Assembly: GCA_035636095.1 (NCBI GenBank)
Contig: DASPZU010000087.1
Location: forward strand, 1-64,000
DNA length: 64,000 bases
Direction of reading: 5' to 3'
Source: Gp7-AA10 sp035636095
GTDB taxonomy: Bacteria > Acidobacteriota > Thermoanaerobaculia > Gp7-AA8
The notes under the pieces are model-generated. The model was given only the letters and a program-made list of their open reading frames with translations. It had not been told where the DNA came from and ran no database searches. This document shows positions 19,835 through 28,700 of the stretch, in pieces. Position 1 is the stretch's first letter, and every line of letters begins with the position of its first letter. Both the position numbers and the translations under genes were made by a program.

Positions 19835-20241
19835 AATATTGGTTGATGAAGGTCGAGCCCACCGCTTACAGCATCGATGATCTCAAACGCGACGGGACCA
19901 CCACCTGGGACGGCGTTCGCAACTATCAGGCTCGCAATTTTCTGCGCCAGATGCAGGCCGGGGACAAGGTGCTCTTCTACGCCTCCAGCGCCGATCCTTC
20001 CGGAGTCACCGGTCTCGCGGAAGTGAGTCGCGAAGCGCGCCCGGAACCGAAAGATCCGACCTGGTCGATGGTCGAGATCCGCTTCGTCAGGAAATTTCCA
20101 GAGATCGTCCCGCTCGAAACTCTCAAGGAAACGCGCGGCCTCGAAAACATGGTCGTCGTGAAGAAGGGAACACGATTGTCCGTGCAGCCGGTGACCAAAT
20201 CCGAGTACGAAACTGTTGTGCAACTCGGAAAGAAGTCCTGA
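19831..20241 (+). CDS. EVE-domain protein
   Basis: A 136-residue single EVE (PUA-like) domain: MKYWLMKVEPTAYSIDDL, TTWDGVRNYQARNFL and AGDKVLFYAS are diagnostic. EVE domains bind modified bases in DNA or RNA (for example 5-methyl- or hydroxymethyl-cytosine), and stand-alone copies have been linked to RNA modification and restriction. It is translationally coupled to the aminotransferase. The TGA stop (20239-20241) is supplied by the CTCAGGA repeat that starts at 20235, so the last residue comes from the repeat. Confidence 0.9.
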   Translation: MKYWLMKVEPTAYSIDDLKRDGTTTWDGVRNYQARNFLRQMQAGDKVLFYASSADPSGVTGLAEVSREARPEPKDPTWSMVEIRFVRKFPEIVPLETLKETRGLENMVVVKKGTRLSVQPVTKSEYETVVQLGKKS

Positions 20242-20300
20242 GTCCTGAGTCCTGAGCCCCAACCCTCCGCTCAGGACTCAGGACTCAGCACTCAGGACTT
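20235..20300. repeat. inverted CTCAGGA heptamer hairpin supplying a stop and possibly a start codon
   Basis: Left arm 20235-20256 (gtcctga units), right arm 20270-20300 (ctcagga units), 13-nt loop. The left arm contains the EVE stop codon; the right arm ends ggactt, and its TT plus the next G forms the likely TTG start of the macro-domain gene. Confidence 0.9.
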
Positions 20301-20802
20301 GAAAATCGAGGTCATCAAAGCCGATATCACCAAGCTCGATGTCGACGCCATCGTCAACGCCGCCAACACCACTCTCCTCGGCGGCGGCGGCGTCGATGGC
20401 GCGATCCACCGCGCCGCCGGGCCCGAGTTGTTGGAGGAATGCCGCAAGATCGGCGGCTGTCCGACCGGCGAGGCGCGCATCACCCGCGGCTATCGGCTGC
20501 CGGCCAGGCATGTGATCCATACGGTCGGTCCGGTATGGCGTGGCGGCAACCGTGGCGAACCGGAACTGCTGCCCTCGTGTTATCGCAACAGCCTTCAACT
20601 GGCGGTTGACAACGCAGTTCGCTCGATCGCGTTCCCGGCCATCAGTTGTGGGGTGTACGGATATCCGATCGATCAAGCGGCCGAAATTGCAGTACGCGAA
20701 GTCCTGCGCGATCAGCAGCTCGATCGCGTCGTCTTTGCATGTTTTGGCGATGATGTCTTCGCGGCGCTGGAAAGCTCTTTGCGGCTTCAAAGCCGGCATT
20801 GA
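20299..20802 (+). CDS. macro-domain protein (O-acetyl-ADP-ribose deacetylase, YmdB-like)
   Basis: A 167-residue macro domain. ADP-ribose-binding motifs: IKADITKLDVDAIVNAAN, LLGGGGVDGAIHRAAG and AISCGVYGYP. Family members hydrolyse O-acetyl-ADP-ribose or remove mono-ADP-ribose from targets. The domain starts at the first residues (KIEVIKADIT), so almost no leader is missing. The only suitable start is TTG at 20299, half of which belongs to the preceding CTCAGGA repeat; no good Shine-Dalgarno precedes it. It neighbours an EVE protein, another nucleic-acid/nucleotide-modification domain. Confidence 0.92.
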   Translation: MKIEVIKADITKLDVDAIVNAANTTLLGGGGVDGAIHRAAGPELLEECRKIGGCPTGEARITRGYRLPARHVIHTVGPVWRGGNRGEPELLPSCYRNSLQLAVDNAVRSIAFPAISCGVYGYPIDQAAEIAVREVLRDQQLDRVVFACFGDDVFAALESSLRLQSRH

Positions 20803-20805
20803 GGA

Positions 20806-21117
20806 CTACTCGCTCGCGACTTGCTCGACCACGCGCTCCTCGGCGGCCGGGATCTCGAGCGGCCCCTGCTTGAGATCCTCGCGAATGATCAGGTCGAGAA
20901 AATAGGATCGCACCGCGTCCGCTCCCCCCTCTTTGAAGACACGCCGAACATCCGATGGTCGGAGGCGGACGCCCGTCATGGTGTGAAGGTACTGACAAAA
21001 AACCACCGCGCGCGAACGAAACGAAATGACCAGAATCGCCAGAAGAAGCAGCGCGAATGCGAGAGGCATCGCCGCTGCCAGAGAGGAGATCCGGAAGAGC
21101 GAACTCGCGATGGTCAT
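20806..21117 (-). CDS. small single-pass membrane protein, hypothetical
   Basis: A 103-residue protein with one TM helix (about residues 14-33, AAAMPLAFALLLLAILVISF) and a charged soluble tail of about 65 residues (RLRPSDVRRVFKEGGADAVRSYF onward). It converges on the macro-domain gene with 3 bp between stops. I do not recognise a family. Confidence 0.6.
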   Translation of the reverse strand: MTIASSLFRISSLAAAMPLAFALLLLAILVISFRSRAVVFCQYLHTMTGVRLRPSDVRRVFKEGGADAVRSYFLDLIIREDLKQGPLEIPAAEERVVEQVASE

Positions 21118-21191
21118 GGGGGGAACGGAGAGGCAATCCTACCACAGCAATCGGCATCGATCGTGTAAGTGAGCGGCGGCGGGGGACGCGA

Positions 21192-21434
21192 ATGTCCGAA
21201 GAGCGATACCAACCAATCTCGTGCGATTACCACGACCAACTGGAAGAGGCGGCCATGCACAAGAAGCGCGTGGAGCTGGAATTCGAGCTGGAAGGGGTGA
21301 CGCAGCGCGAGGCCGGTACGATCGCGGACGTCTACGCATCCAATGGCGCCGAGTTCGTGAAATTCGTCGGGCCGGGAGGTCCGGTGGAGATCCGGCTCGA
21401 CCACATCATTTCCATGCGGCAGGCGTCGGGGTAA
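21192..21434 (+). CDS. Rof-like Rho-binding antiterminator
   Basis: An 80-residue protein that begins MSEERYQPISCDYHDQLEEA and continues as a small Sm-like beta barrel ending RLDHIISMRQ. This matches the Rof/YaeO family (starts with YxPIxCDxYDxLE, ends RLDKIxSF), which binds Rho and blocks termination. Length equals E. coli Rof (about 84). The ATG at 21192 is chosen because it gives the family N-terminus exactly. It is followed 9 bp later by a membrane protein gene. Function in this organism is inferred from the family. Confidence 0.8.
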   Translation: MSEERYQPISCDYHDQLEEAAMHKKRVELEFELEGVTQREAGTIADVYASNGAEFVKFVGPGGPVEIRLDHIISMRQASG

Positions 21435-21443
21435 GATCATTCC

Positions 21444-22178
21444 ATGCCGAAATCCCTTTTTTACATCGGCACCGTGTTTTGTGTGTTCCTGGCGGTATCA
21501 GCTGCCGCCACGCTGACGCAGCAGATTCAGGGCGCGCCGATGGCCTTCATCGCCGTGCATGGCGGCGCGCTCTCGGGCGGGTCGGCGGGGGGGTGGGCGA
21601 TTGTGGTGGCACTCCTCGCGGCGTTGGCAGTCGCGGCCATCCTGGTTCGGATGGCAGCACTCCTGGCGGCGCGAAATCTTTTCGGCGCGTTTCTCGCGGT
21701 CTTGTCGGTGGGCGCGGCAGTGGTGTCGTTGGCCTGGGTGGTGTTGCTGCAAGTGCGCATGCTCGCTCTGGTGCGGCGGCGTCTGGCTGTCGGTGGCGAC
21801 ATCGGCGAGATGCATTTCGCCGCCGTGCTGATGCTGGGATACTTCGTGGCGTTGAGCTTTCTTGCGCTGCGGCCGTACTTCCGCGTTCAGGCCAGCCGGT
21901 TTCTGTCCGCGCTGGTCTTCTTCCCGCTGCCGCTGTTTGTTTTGATCGTGATGCAGGAGCTATTCGTGACGGCATCGCCGGCACCGCTGCCTGCGACCAC
22001 GCCGGCCTCGATCGTTTTCTTCGCCGTGGTCGCGATGTTGTTCTTCTCGATCGCCGTTCACTGCGTGCGGCACCGCCACATGTTCATCGAGACGACCAAC
22101 CTGCGCGAGCTGCTCGAGCCGCGCATCGATCCCGGCCGCAGCGGACGACCCATTGGCGGCGTGGCGTTCGATAGCTAG
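21444..22178 (+). CDS. polytopic membrane protein, hypothetical
   Basis: A 244-residue protein with five or six predicted TM helices (around residues 5-25, 45-70, 75-100, 125-145, 155-175, 190-210) and a polar C-terminal tail rich in Arg and Asp. It may be co-transcribed with the Rof-like gene (9-bp gap) and the M1 peptidase gene (17-bp gap). No conserved motif is recognised. Confidence 0.6.
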   Translation: MPKSLFYIGTVFCVFLAVSAAATLTQQIQGAPMAFIAVHGGALSGGSAGGWAIVVALLAALAVAAILVRMAALLAARNLFGAFLAVLSVGAAVVSLAWVVLLQVRMLALVRRRLAVGGDIGEMHFAAVLMLGYFVALSFLALRPYFRVQASRFLSALVFFPLPLFVLIVMQELFVTASPAPLPATTPASIVFFAVVAMLFFSIAVHCVRHRHMFIETTNLRELLEPRIDPGRSGRPIGGVAFDS

Positions 22179-22195
22179 GCTAAAATCGCAGCCTC

Positions 22196-24199
22196 ATGCG
22201 AAAACTTTTCTTCGGTGCTCTGGCACTCGTCTGTGCAGGCGCATCCGGTGTTTCGCTTCCGGCCTTTATTGAAACCGCCGATCACCTAAAGCTTGGTGAG
22301 GCCAAGATCGTCGACAAGGCGGTGTTTGCGATTGGGCATGTGAAGTTGAAGATGATTTCCGGTTCTGCCGCGCCGGTGATGGCCGGAAGCGAGCCGGTCG
22401 GATTTTTCTTCGGCGGCAAGGGCGCCATCGAGTACGAGACCACCGAGCCGGCGGAGTTTCCGGTCGTCTCGCACAACGTCCGCGCCATTGCACATCTCAA
22501 AATGACCGCCGAGGCCACGCGCATTGTCCTCGGCGATAACTTCACCGAAGCGCTCGTTGTCGCCGCCGGAGTGCCGCTTCCATCGCTCTCCGCCACCGCC
22601 GGCGCATCCCTCACCGACGCTTTGAAGGAACACAACGACGTTTTCGATCGGCTGTGGATTGCGCCGCGTTCGCACGAGCTGGCGGTTCAGAAGTTCTCGT
22701 TTCCGGCAGGCAAATTCGTTCGGGCCGAGCTTTCCGGTGGCCACGACCGGCTGTTGTACGAGTATGACGACTTTGAGGACCATGCTGAAGGCCTCTTCAC
22801 GGTTCGTCCGCCAATGATGTCCAGCGGCGATCGCCGCCTCGATCAACGGTTGCATCCCGGTGTGCTGTCGCGGCAGCCGGTTGGTCACGATCGCAGCGTC
22901 ACTCCATCACCACCGTTCGCACTCGGCGCGCTCGATTACACGCTGGTCGCCGACGGCGACAACGCAAAGCTCGAGGTCACGGAGACGGTCACGCGCGCCA
23001 ACGCCGCCGAGAACGTGCTGCGCTTCGAGATGCTCGAGGAAGCAATCGCAAAACTCGGCGTAGCGCCGCGGAAGCTCAACGTGCGCAGCGTGACGGACGA
23101 TCAGGGTCATGCGCTCAATTTCGATCACAACCGCAACGATCTGGTGGTCGAGATTCCGACAACGCCTTCGCCGACAGTGAAATTGAAGTTTTCGATCGAC
23201 GGCGACTTTCTGATTCGCGAGGGCGGCGACAACGCCTGGCAGCTCGGTCTCGGAGTTCCCTGGCTTCCTTTGCCGAGGCAATGGGCGGGGAGCGCGTACA
23301 CGGTGCACGCGATCGTTCGCGTGAAGAAACCGTTTGTGCCTTTGATTCCCGGCGACACCGTCAGCCGGCGCGAAGAAGGCGACTACAACGTGCTGGAAAC
23401 CGCCGTCAACAAGCCCGTGCAATTCACGACCGCGCAGGCGGGCAAATACACGATCTACGATGACAAGCGCGGACAGCGCGTCGTGCGCGTCGCAACCTAC
23501 GGCCTTCCCAATCAGCGAGCCGCGAAGCAGCTCACCGACCTGGCCTTCGCTCTCATCGACTACTACGAGTACTTTCTGGGGCCATTTCCGTTCAACGAAT
23601 TCAACATCATTCAGGTGAACGCCTATGGCTTCGGCCAGGCGCCGCCGGGGACGATGTTCATCACCAACGAAGCGTTCACGCCGCTGGCCAGCGAAGTCGA
23701 CCAGACCTTCTCGCAGGGAATCAACGAGCGATTCGCGCACGAGATCGCGCATCAATACTGGGCCTACGTCGTGCGGATGCCGAGCGAAGAAGAGCAGTGG
23801 CTCACCGAGTCGTTTGCCGAGTATTCAGCGGCGCTCGCGCTTCGAAAGCTCAAGGGTGAGGGGAGTTACAACCGGTTGGTGGCGACCTGGCGCGGCCGCG
23901 CCAGGGATGGAGCGAGCGTGGCGCCCATTCCGTACGCCAACCGGATCCAGGGGGATCCGCGGTCGTCGTTCGTCGAGAGGTTCGCGCTGCTGTACAACAA
24001 AGGTCCGCTGCTTTTGTACGCCCTGCACAAGGAATTGGGCGATACGCAATTCCTCACCTTCATGAAATCGTACACAAAATCGTTCAACTTTAAATTTGGT
24101 TCCACCAACGGTGTGGCGGGCCTGCTGCAGTTCATGACCAAGAAGGATTACCGGCCGTTCTTCGAGAAGTACTTCTGGGGAACGGCCATGCCGGAGTGA
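22196..24199 (+). CDS. exported M1-family (gluzincin) metallopeptidase
   Basis: A 667-residue protein with a Sec signal peptide (KLFFGALALVCAGASGVS). The zinc site is complete: HEIAHQYW, then exactly 18 residues from the second His to the Glu of TESFAEY (HExxH-X18-E). The N-terminal 400 residues are beta-rich, as in M1 proteins. The GAMEN exopeptidase motif is not obvious (AYGFGQAPPGTMFITNEAF occupies the position), so specificity is uncertain. Likely periplasmic peptide breakdown. Followed by a CACAGAG hairpin. Confidence 0.82.
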   Translation: MRKLFFGALALVCAGASGVSLPAFIETADHLKLGEAKIVDKAVFAIGHVKLKMISGSAAPVMAGSEPVGFFFGGKGAIEYETTEPAEFPVVSHNVRAIAHLKMTAEATRIVLGDNFTEALVVAAGVPLPSLSATAGASLTDALKEHNDVFDRLWIAPRSHELAVQKFSFPAGKFVRAELSGGHDRLLYEYDDFEDHAEGLFTVRPPMMSSGDRRLDQRLHPGVLSRQPVGHDRSVTPSPPFALGALDYTLVADGDNAKLEVTETVTRANAAENVLRFEMLEEAIAKLGVAPRKLNVRSVTDDQGHALNFDHNRNDLVVEIPTTPSPTVKLKFSIDGDFLIREGGDNAWQLGLGVPWLPLPRQWAGSAYTVHAIVRVKKPFVPLIPGDTVSRREEGDYNVLETAVNKPVQFTTAQAGKYTIYDDKRGQRVVRVATYGLPNQRAAKQLTDLAFALIDYYEYFLGPFPFNEFNIIQVNAYGFGQAPPGTMFITNEAFTPLASEVDQTFSQGINERFAHEIAHQYWAYVVRMPSEEEQWLTESFAEYSAALALRKLKGEGSYNRLVATWRGRARDGASVAPIPYANRIQGDPRSSFVERFALLYNKGPLLLYALHKELGDTQFLTFMKSYTKSFNFKFGSTNGVAGLLQFMTKKDYRPFFEKYFWGTAMPE

Positions 24200-24207
24200 A
24201 CAGAGTT

Positions 24208-24275
24208 CTTTTCACCACAGAGGCACAGAGATCACAGAGAAAGCTCTGTGTCCTCTGTGTCTCTGTGGTGAAGAG
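24208..24275. repeat. inverted CACAGAG-type hairpin between peptidase and MATE genes
   Basis: Left arm 24208-24239 (ttcaccacagag, gcacagag, atcacagag) and right arm 24244-24275 (ctctgtg, tcctctgtg, tctctgtggtgaa), loop about 4 nt. Units are 7-9 nt, less regular than the other families. It begins 8 bp after the peptidase stop and ends 6 bp before the MATE start. Confidence 0.88.
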
Positions 24276-24281
24276 TGTTCA

Positions 24282-25616
24282 ATGGCGGGACTGAAATCCG
24301 AACTGCGGCGCTTGTTCTCCCTCGCCTTTCCGCTGGCGGCGGCGGAGGCGGGCACGCAGGTCATGAGTCTGGTCGATATGGCGGTCATCGGCCGCCTGGG
24401 CGGACTCGAATTGGCGGCCGCCGGCCTTGCCAACGCCGTCTTCTTCGGCATTTCGGTCTTCGGGCTGGGACTGATGCTGGGAGTCGATCCGCTCATCTCG
24501 CAAGCCGTCGGCGCGCGCGATTTCTCGAGGGCGCGGCGCGTGATGTGGCAGGGCATCTGGCTGGCGCTCATCACGGCGGCCCTGCTCACGATTCTCCTTT
24601 TGTGGGGACCGCTGCTCCTGCGTGCGATCGGCGTCAAATCCGAGATTGTTCGCCCCGCGACCATCTTCCTGCTCATCCGCACGATCGGTCTTTCGCCGTG
24701 GCTCGTCTTTTTTGTCATCCGCGCCTATCTGCAGGCGCATCACGTCACGCGGCCGATGGTGACGTCGATGATCATCTCGAACATTCTGAATCTCATCATC
24801 GACATCGTTCTGGTATTCGGATTCGGCCCGATTCCGGCGCTCGGCGTTGCCGGAGCCGCGATTTCGACGGTGTCGTGTCAGTTTCTGCAGATGACGATTG
24901 TCGCGTTTGCCGTGGTCCGCATTCCTGCAGGCGGACCAATTGCGCGGCGATGGAATTCGATTGATATTCGGCAAACCTTGCGCGTGGGGATGCCCACTGC
25001 TCTGCAAGTGACTGCCGAGGTCGGAATCTTCGCGATCGTTGCGCTCCTGGCCGGGCGGATGGGGACGGTCGATCTGGCCGCGCACCAGCTCGTGATCAGT
25101 CTCGCTTCCTTCACGTTCACGACTGCGCTGGGCGTCGCGACGGCGGGATCCGTGCGCGTCGGCCTGGCGGTCGGCGCGCGCGACAGGCATGGCGCGCGCC
25201 TGGCCGGATACGCCTCCTTCGTTGGCGCGGCGATCGTGATGTCGGTCGGCGCATTGTCCTTCGTCATTTTCCCGGCTCAGCTGGCGCGGTTGATCACGAA
25301 TCAGCGCACCGTGATTGCGGCGGCGATTCCGCTCTTCCTGGTCGCGGGTCTGTTTCAACTCTCCGACGGCCTGCAGGCGGCCGGCATCGGGGCGCTGCGC
25401 GGCGCGGCAGACACGCGCTTCGCGTTTTTCTCGAACCTCGTCGGCTACTGGATCGTCGGCCTCCCGATGTCGCTCTTCCTCGGCTTCCATTTGAAGATGG
25501 GCGTGGTCGGCTTGTGGTGGGGATTTGTGGCGGGGCTGACCACGGTGGCCATTCTGGTCTTTTTGCGATTCCACGACCTTTCGTCGAGGGACATTGTCCC
25601 TGTCGCCGAGAGATAG
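24282..25616 (+). CDS. MATE-family efflux transporter
   Basis: A 444-residue protein with 12 TM helices in two similar halves, typical MATE length (450). The N-terminal segment LAFPLAAAEAGTQVMSLVDMAVIGRLGG and the region FFVIRAYLQAHHVTRPMV fit the NorM/DinF group. Such pumps export cationic compounds by Na+ or H+ antiport. Hairpins of two unrelated families flank the gene immediately on both sides (24208-24275 and 25616-25708). Confidence 0.88.
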   Translation: MAGLKSELRRLFSLAFPLAAAEAGTQVMSLVDMAVIGRLGGLELAAAGLANAVFFGISVFGLGLMLGVDPLISQAVGARDFSRARRVMWQGIWLALITAALLTILLLWGPLLLRAIGVKSEIVRPATIFLLIRTIGLSPWLVFFVIRAYLQAHHVTRPMVTSMIISNILNLIIDIVLVFGFGPIPALGVAGAAISTVSCQFLQMTIVAFAVVRIPAGGPIARRWNSIDIRQTLRVGMPTALQVTAEVGIFAIVALLAGRMGTVDLAAHQLVISLASFTFTTALGVATAGSVRVGLAVGARDRHGARLAGYASFVGAAIVMSVGALSFVIFPAQLARLITNQRTVIAAAIPLFLVAGLFQLSDGLQAAGIGALRGAADTRFAFFSNLVGYWIVGLPMSLFLGFHLKMGVVGLWWGFVAGLTTVAILVFLRFHDLSSRDIVPVAER

Positions 25617-25708
25617 AAATTTCAAATTTCAAATTTTCAAATGAAAAATGAGAATGAGGTGCGCTGAATTTTCAATTTTTCATTCGAAATTTGAAATTTG
25701 AAATTTCT
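25616..25708. repeat. inverted AAATTTC heptamer hairpin, AT-rich
   Basis: Left arm 25616-25650 (gaaatttcaaatttcaaatt onward) and right arm 25677-25708 (cgaaatttgaaatttgaaat). It starts on the last base of the MATE stop codon. At well under 35% GC it stands out from flanking DNA of above 60%. Confidence 0.9.
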
Positions 25709-25727
25709 ACTCCCCGTAGAAGTGCAC

Positions 25728-25745
25728 AAAGGCATGTGCCTTTTT
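25728..25745 (+). terminator. possible intrinsic terminator before dnaE
   Basis: AAAGGCA-TG-TGCCTTT followed by two more T. The stem is short (7 bp) with a loop too small to form as written, so the closed loop must open by a base pair or two. Position (112-129 bp after the MATE stop) suits a terminator. Confidence 0.35.
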
Positions 25746-25777
25746 CCCATGATCCGAAGCTAAACTGTTGATGCCTG

Positions 25778-28700
25778 ATGTCCTTCGTTCACCTTCACCT
25801 TCACACCGAATATTCACTTCTGGACGGCGCCAGCCGCCCCGAACAGCTGGCGAAGAAAGTGGCACGGCTGGGCATGCCGGCCTGCGCCATCACCGATCAC
25901 GGCAACATGTTCGGCGCAGTCGAGTTCTACAACGCCATGCGCGGGGTGGGGGTCAAGCCGATCATCGGATGCGAGATGTACGTCGCGTACGGATCGCGAT
26001 TCGACAAAGCGGGCGTCGAGGATCAGGCGGCCGACGCCGGATCGAACAATCATCTGATTGTCCTGGCCGCCAATGACGCCGGCTATCGCAATCTGGTGAA
26101 GCTCGTCAGCGCGGGCTATACCGACGGGTATTACTACAAGCCGAGGATCGATAAGGAGCTGCTGCGCGAACATCGCGAAGGTCTCATCGCCCTCTCGTCA
26201 TGCCTGAAGGGCGAAGTGTCGCAGAGCCTCGCGGGTGGCAATTACACCAAGGCGCGAGAGGCCGCTGTGCAGTACAAAGAGATCCTGGGCGCCGAGAATT
26301 TTTTCCTGGAGATCCAGGACCACGGCATTCCCGATCAGCAAAAAATCATTCCGATGATGGCCCGCCTCGGCGAAGAGGTCGGGCTGCAGCTGGTGGGGAC
26401 GAACGACTCGCACTATCTCGAGAAGGACGACGCCTTCGCGCACGAAGTCCTTCTGTGCATCGGCACCGGTAAGACTCTCGGCGACGAGCGCCGAATGAAG
26501 TTCTACTCCGACGATTTCTACGTCAAGGGTCCCGACGAGATGCGCCGCGTCTTCGCCGCGCATCCGGAGGCGGTCGAGAACACGCTGCGGATCGCCGATC
26601 GGATCCAAACGAAATTCGACGATTCCGGTTTGCATCTGCCGAAGTTCCCGGTGCCGAAAGGATTTGATGCCACCGGCTACTTCGAAAAGGTCGCGCGCGA
26701 CGGTCTGAAGCAGCGCCTGGAAGCGATGGCGCCGCTGTTCGCCGCCAAACGCAAAACGCACGAGCCGCAGGCGTACTGGGACCGCCTCGAGAAAGAGATC
26801 GACATCATCAAGGGAATGGGCTTTCCGGGCTACTTCCTGGTGGTGTGGGATTTCATCAAATTCGCGAAGGACAACGGAATCCCGGTCGGACCAGGGCGAG
26901 GGTCATCGGCGGGGTCGCTGGTGGCGTACTCGATGCGGATCACGGACGTCGATCCGCTCGACTACAACCTTCTGTTCGAGCGATTTCTCAATCCCGAGCG
27001 CATTTCGATGCCCGATATCGACATCGACTTCTGCATGAATCGCCGCGGCGAGGTCATCGAATATGTGCGCAGGAAATATGGGCAGGATAACGTCGCACAA
27101 ATCATTACCTTTGGGACGATGGCCGCGCGCTCGGTCGTCCGCGACGTCGGCCGCGTCCTGGGTCTTCCCTACGGACTGGTGGACAAGGTCGCCAAGACGA
27201 TCCCGGCCGGCCCGGAGACCACTCTCGAGAGTGCGCCCCTCGATTCGCCGCCGCTGGCCGAGGCCATGAAAAACGACAAGGAAGTGGCTCGCGTCATCGA
27301 CATCGGATCGAGACTGGAAGGTCTGGCACGCCACGCCGGAATGCATGCCGCCGGCGTTGTCATCACGCCCCAGCCGGTCACCAATTACGTGCCGCTCTAC
27401 CGCACCACGCGCGACGAAATCGTGACGCAGTACGACATGCGCGTGGTCGAGAAAATGGGCCTGCTCAAAATCGACTTCCTCGGCCTCCGTACGCTGACGG
27501 TCATCGACGACGCGATCAAGTCGATCGAGGCCGAGACCGGAAAGAAGATCGACATCGCCGCCATCGACATGGAAGAACCCGAGATCTTCCGCCTCTTCCA
27601 GGAAGGACGCACCAAAGGTGTCTTCCAATTCGAGTCGGGAGGCATGGTCGACGTGCTCCGTCGCGCGCACCCGACGAAATTCGAAGATCTGGTCGCATTC
27701 AACGCCCTCTATCGTCCCGGCGCGCTGGACGCTGGAATGGTCGACGAATACGTGCGCCGCAAGAACGGCGTCTCGAAGCCGAAATACCTCGTGCCGGCTC
27801 TCAAAGAAATCCTGGAAGAGACGTACGGCGTCATCGTGTATCAGGAGCAGGTGATGCAGATCGCGCAAGCGATCGCGGGATACTCGCTGGGCGATGCCGA
27901 CCTTCTGCGCAAAGCGATGGGGAAGAAAGACAAGGCCATCATGGAGACGCAGCGCGACAAGTTCGTCACCGGCGCGGTCGCCAACAATTATCCGAAGCAG
28001 AAAGCCGCCGAGATTTTCGATTTCATCGAGCCCTTTGCCCGCTACGGATTCCCGAAGGCCCACGCAGTCACGTACGCGTTGATCGCGTACCAGACTGCAT
28101 GGCTGAAGGTGCACTACCCGCTGCATTTCATGGCGGCGCTGATGACATCGGAGATGGACCGTACCGAGCAGGTCGTGAAGTTCATCAACGAGACCGCGCA
28201 GATGGGCATCAACATCCTGCCGCCGGATATCAACGAGTCGAACTATTCGTTCACCGTCGTCGGCCGCAACATCCGCTTCGGCCTCGGCGCCGTGAAGGGC
28301 GTCGGTCACAGCGCGATCGAATCGATCCTCGAAGCGCGCCGCACCATCGGTCGATTCACCACCCTGCATCAATTCTGCGAGAGCGTCGATCTTCGCGCCT
28401 GCAACAAGAAGGTGATCGAGGCGCTGATCAAATCGGGATCGTTCGATTCCTTCGGCCTGACGCGGAAATCATTGTTCGATTCGCTCGAGTCAGTGGCCGA
28501 CAGCGCGCAGCGGGCAAGGGATGAGAAGGAAAGGGGACAGAGCAGCTTGTTTGGTGGAGCGCCAGCGACCTCGCCGGCGCCGCCGAGGTCGGCGGCGCTC
28601 CACGAATGGCCCGAGGAGGAAAAACTTCGCCACGAGAAGGAGACCCTCGGTTTCTACATCACCGGCCATCCGCTGAACAAATACGCCGAAGAGCTGCGGC

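Noticed and set aside
26903..28372. Antisense frame of 489 residues in dnaE
   Set aside because: Shadow of a strongly supported gene; no recognisable domain.
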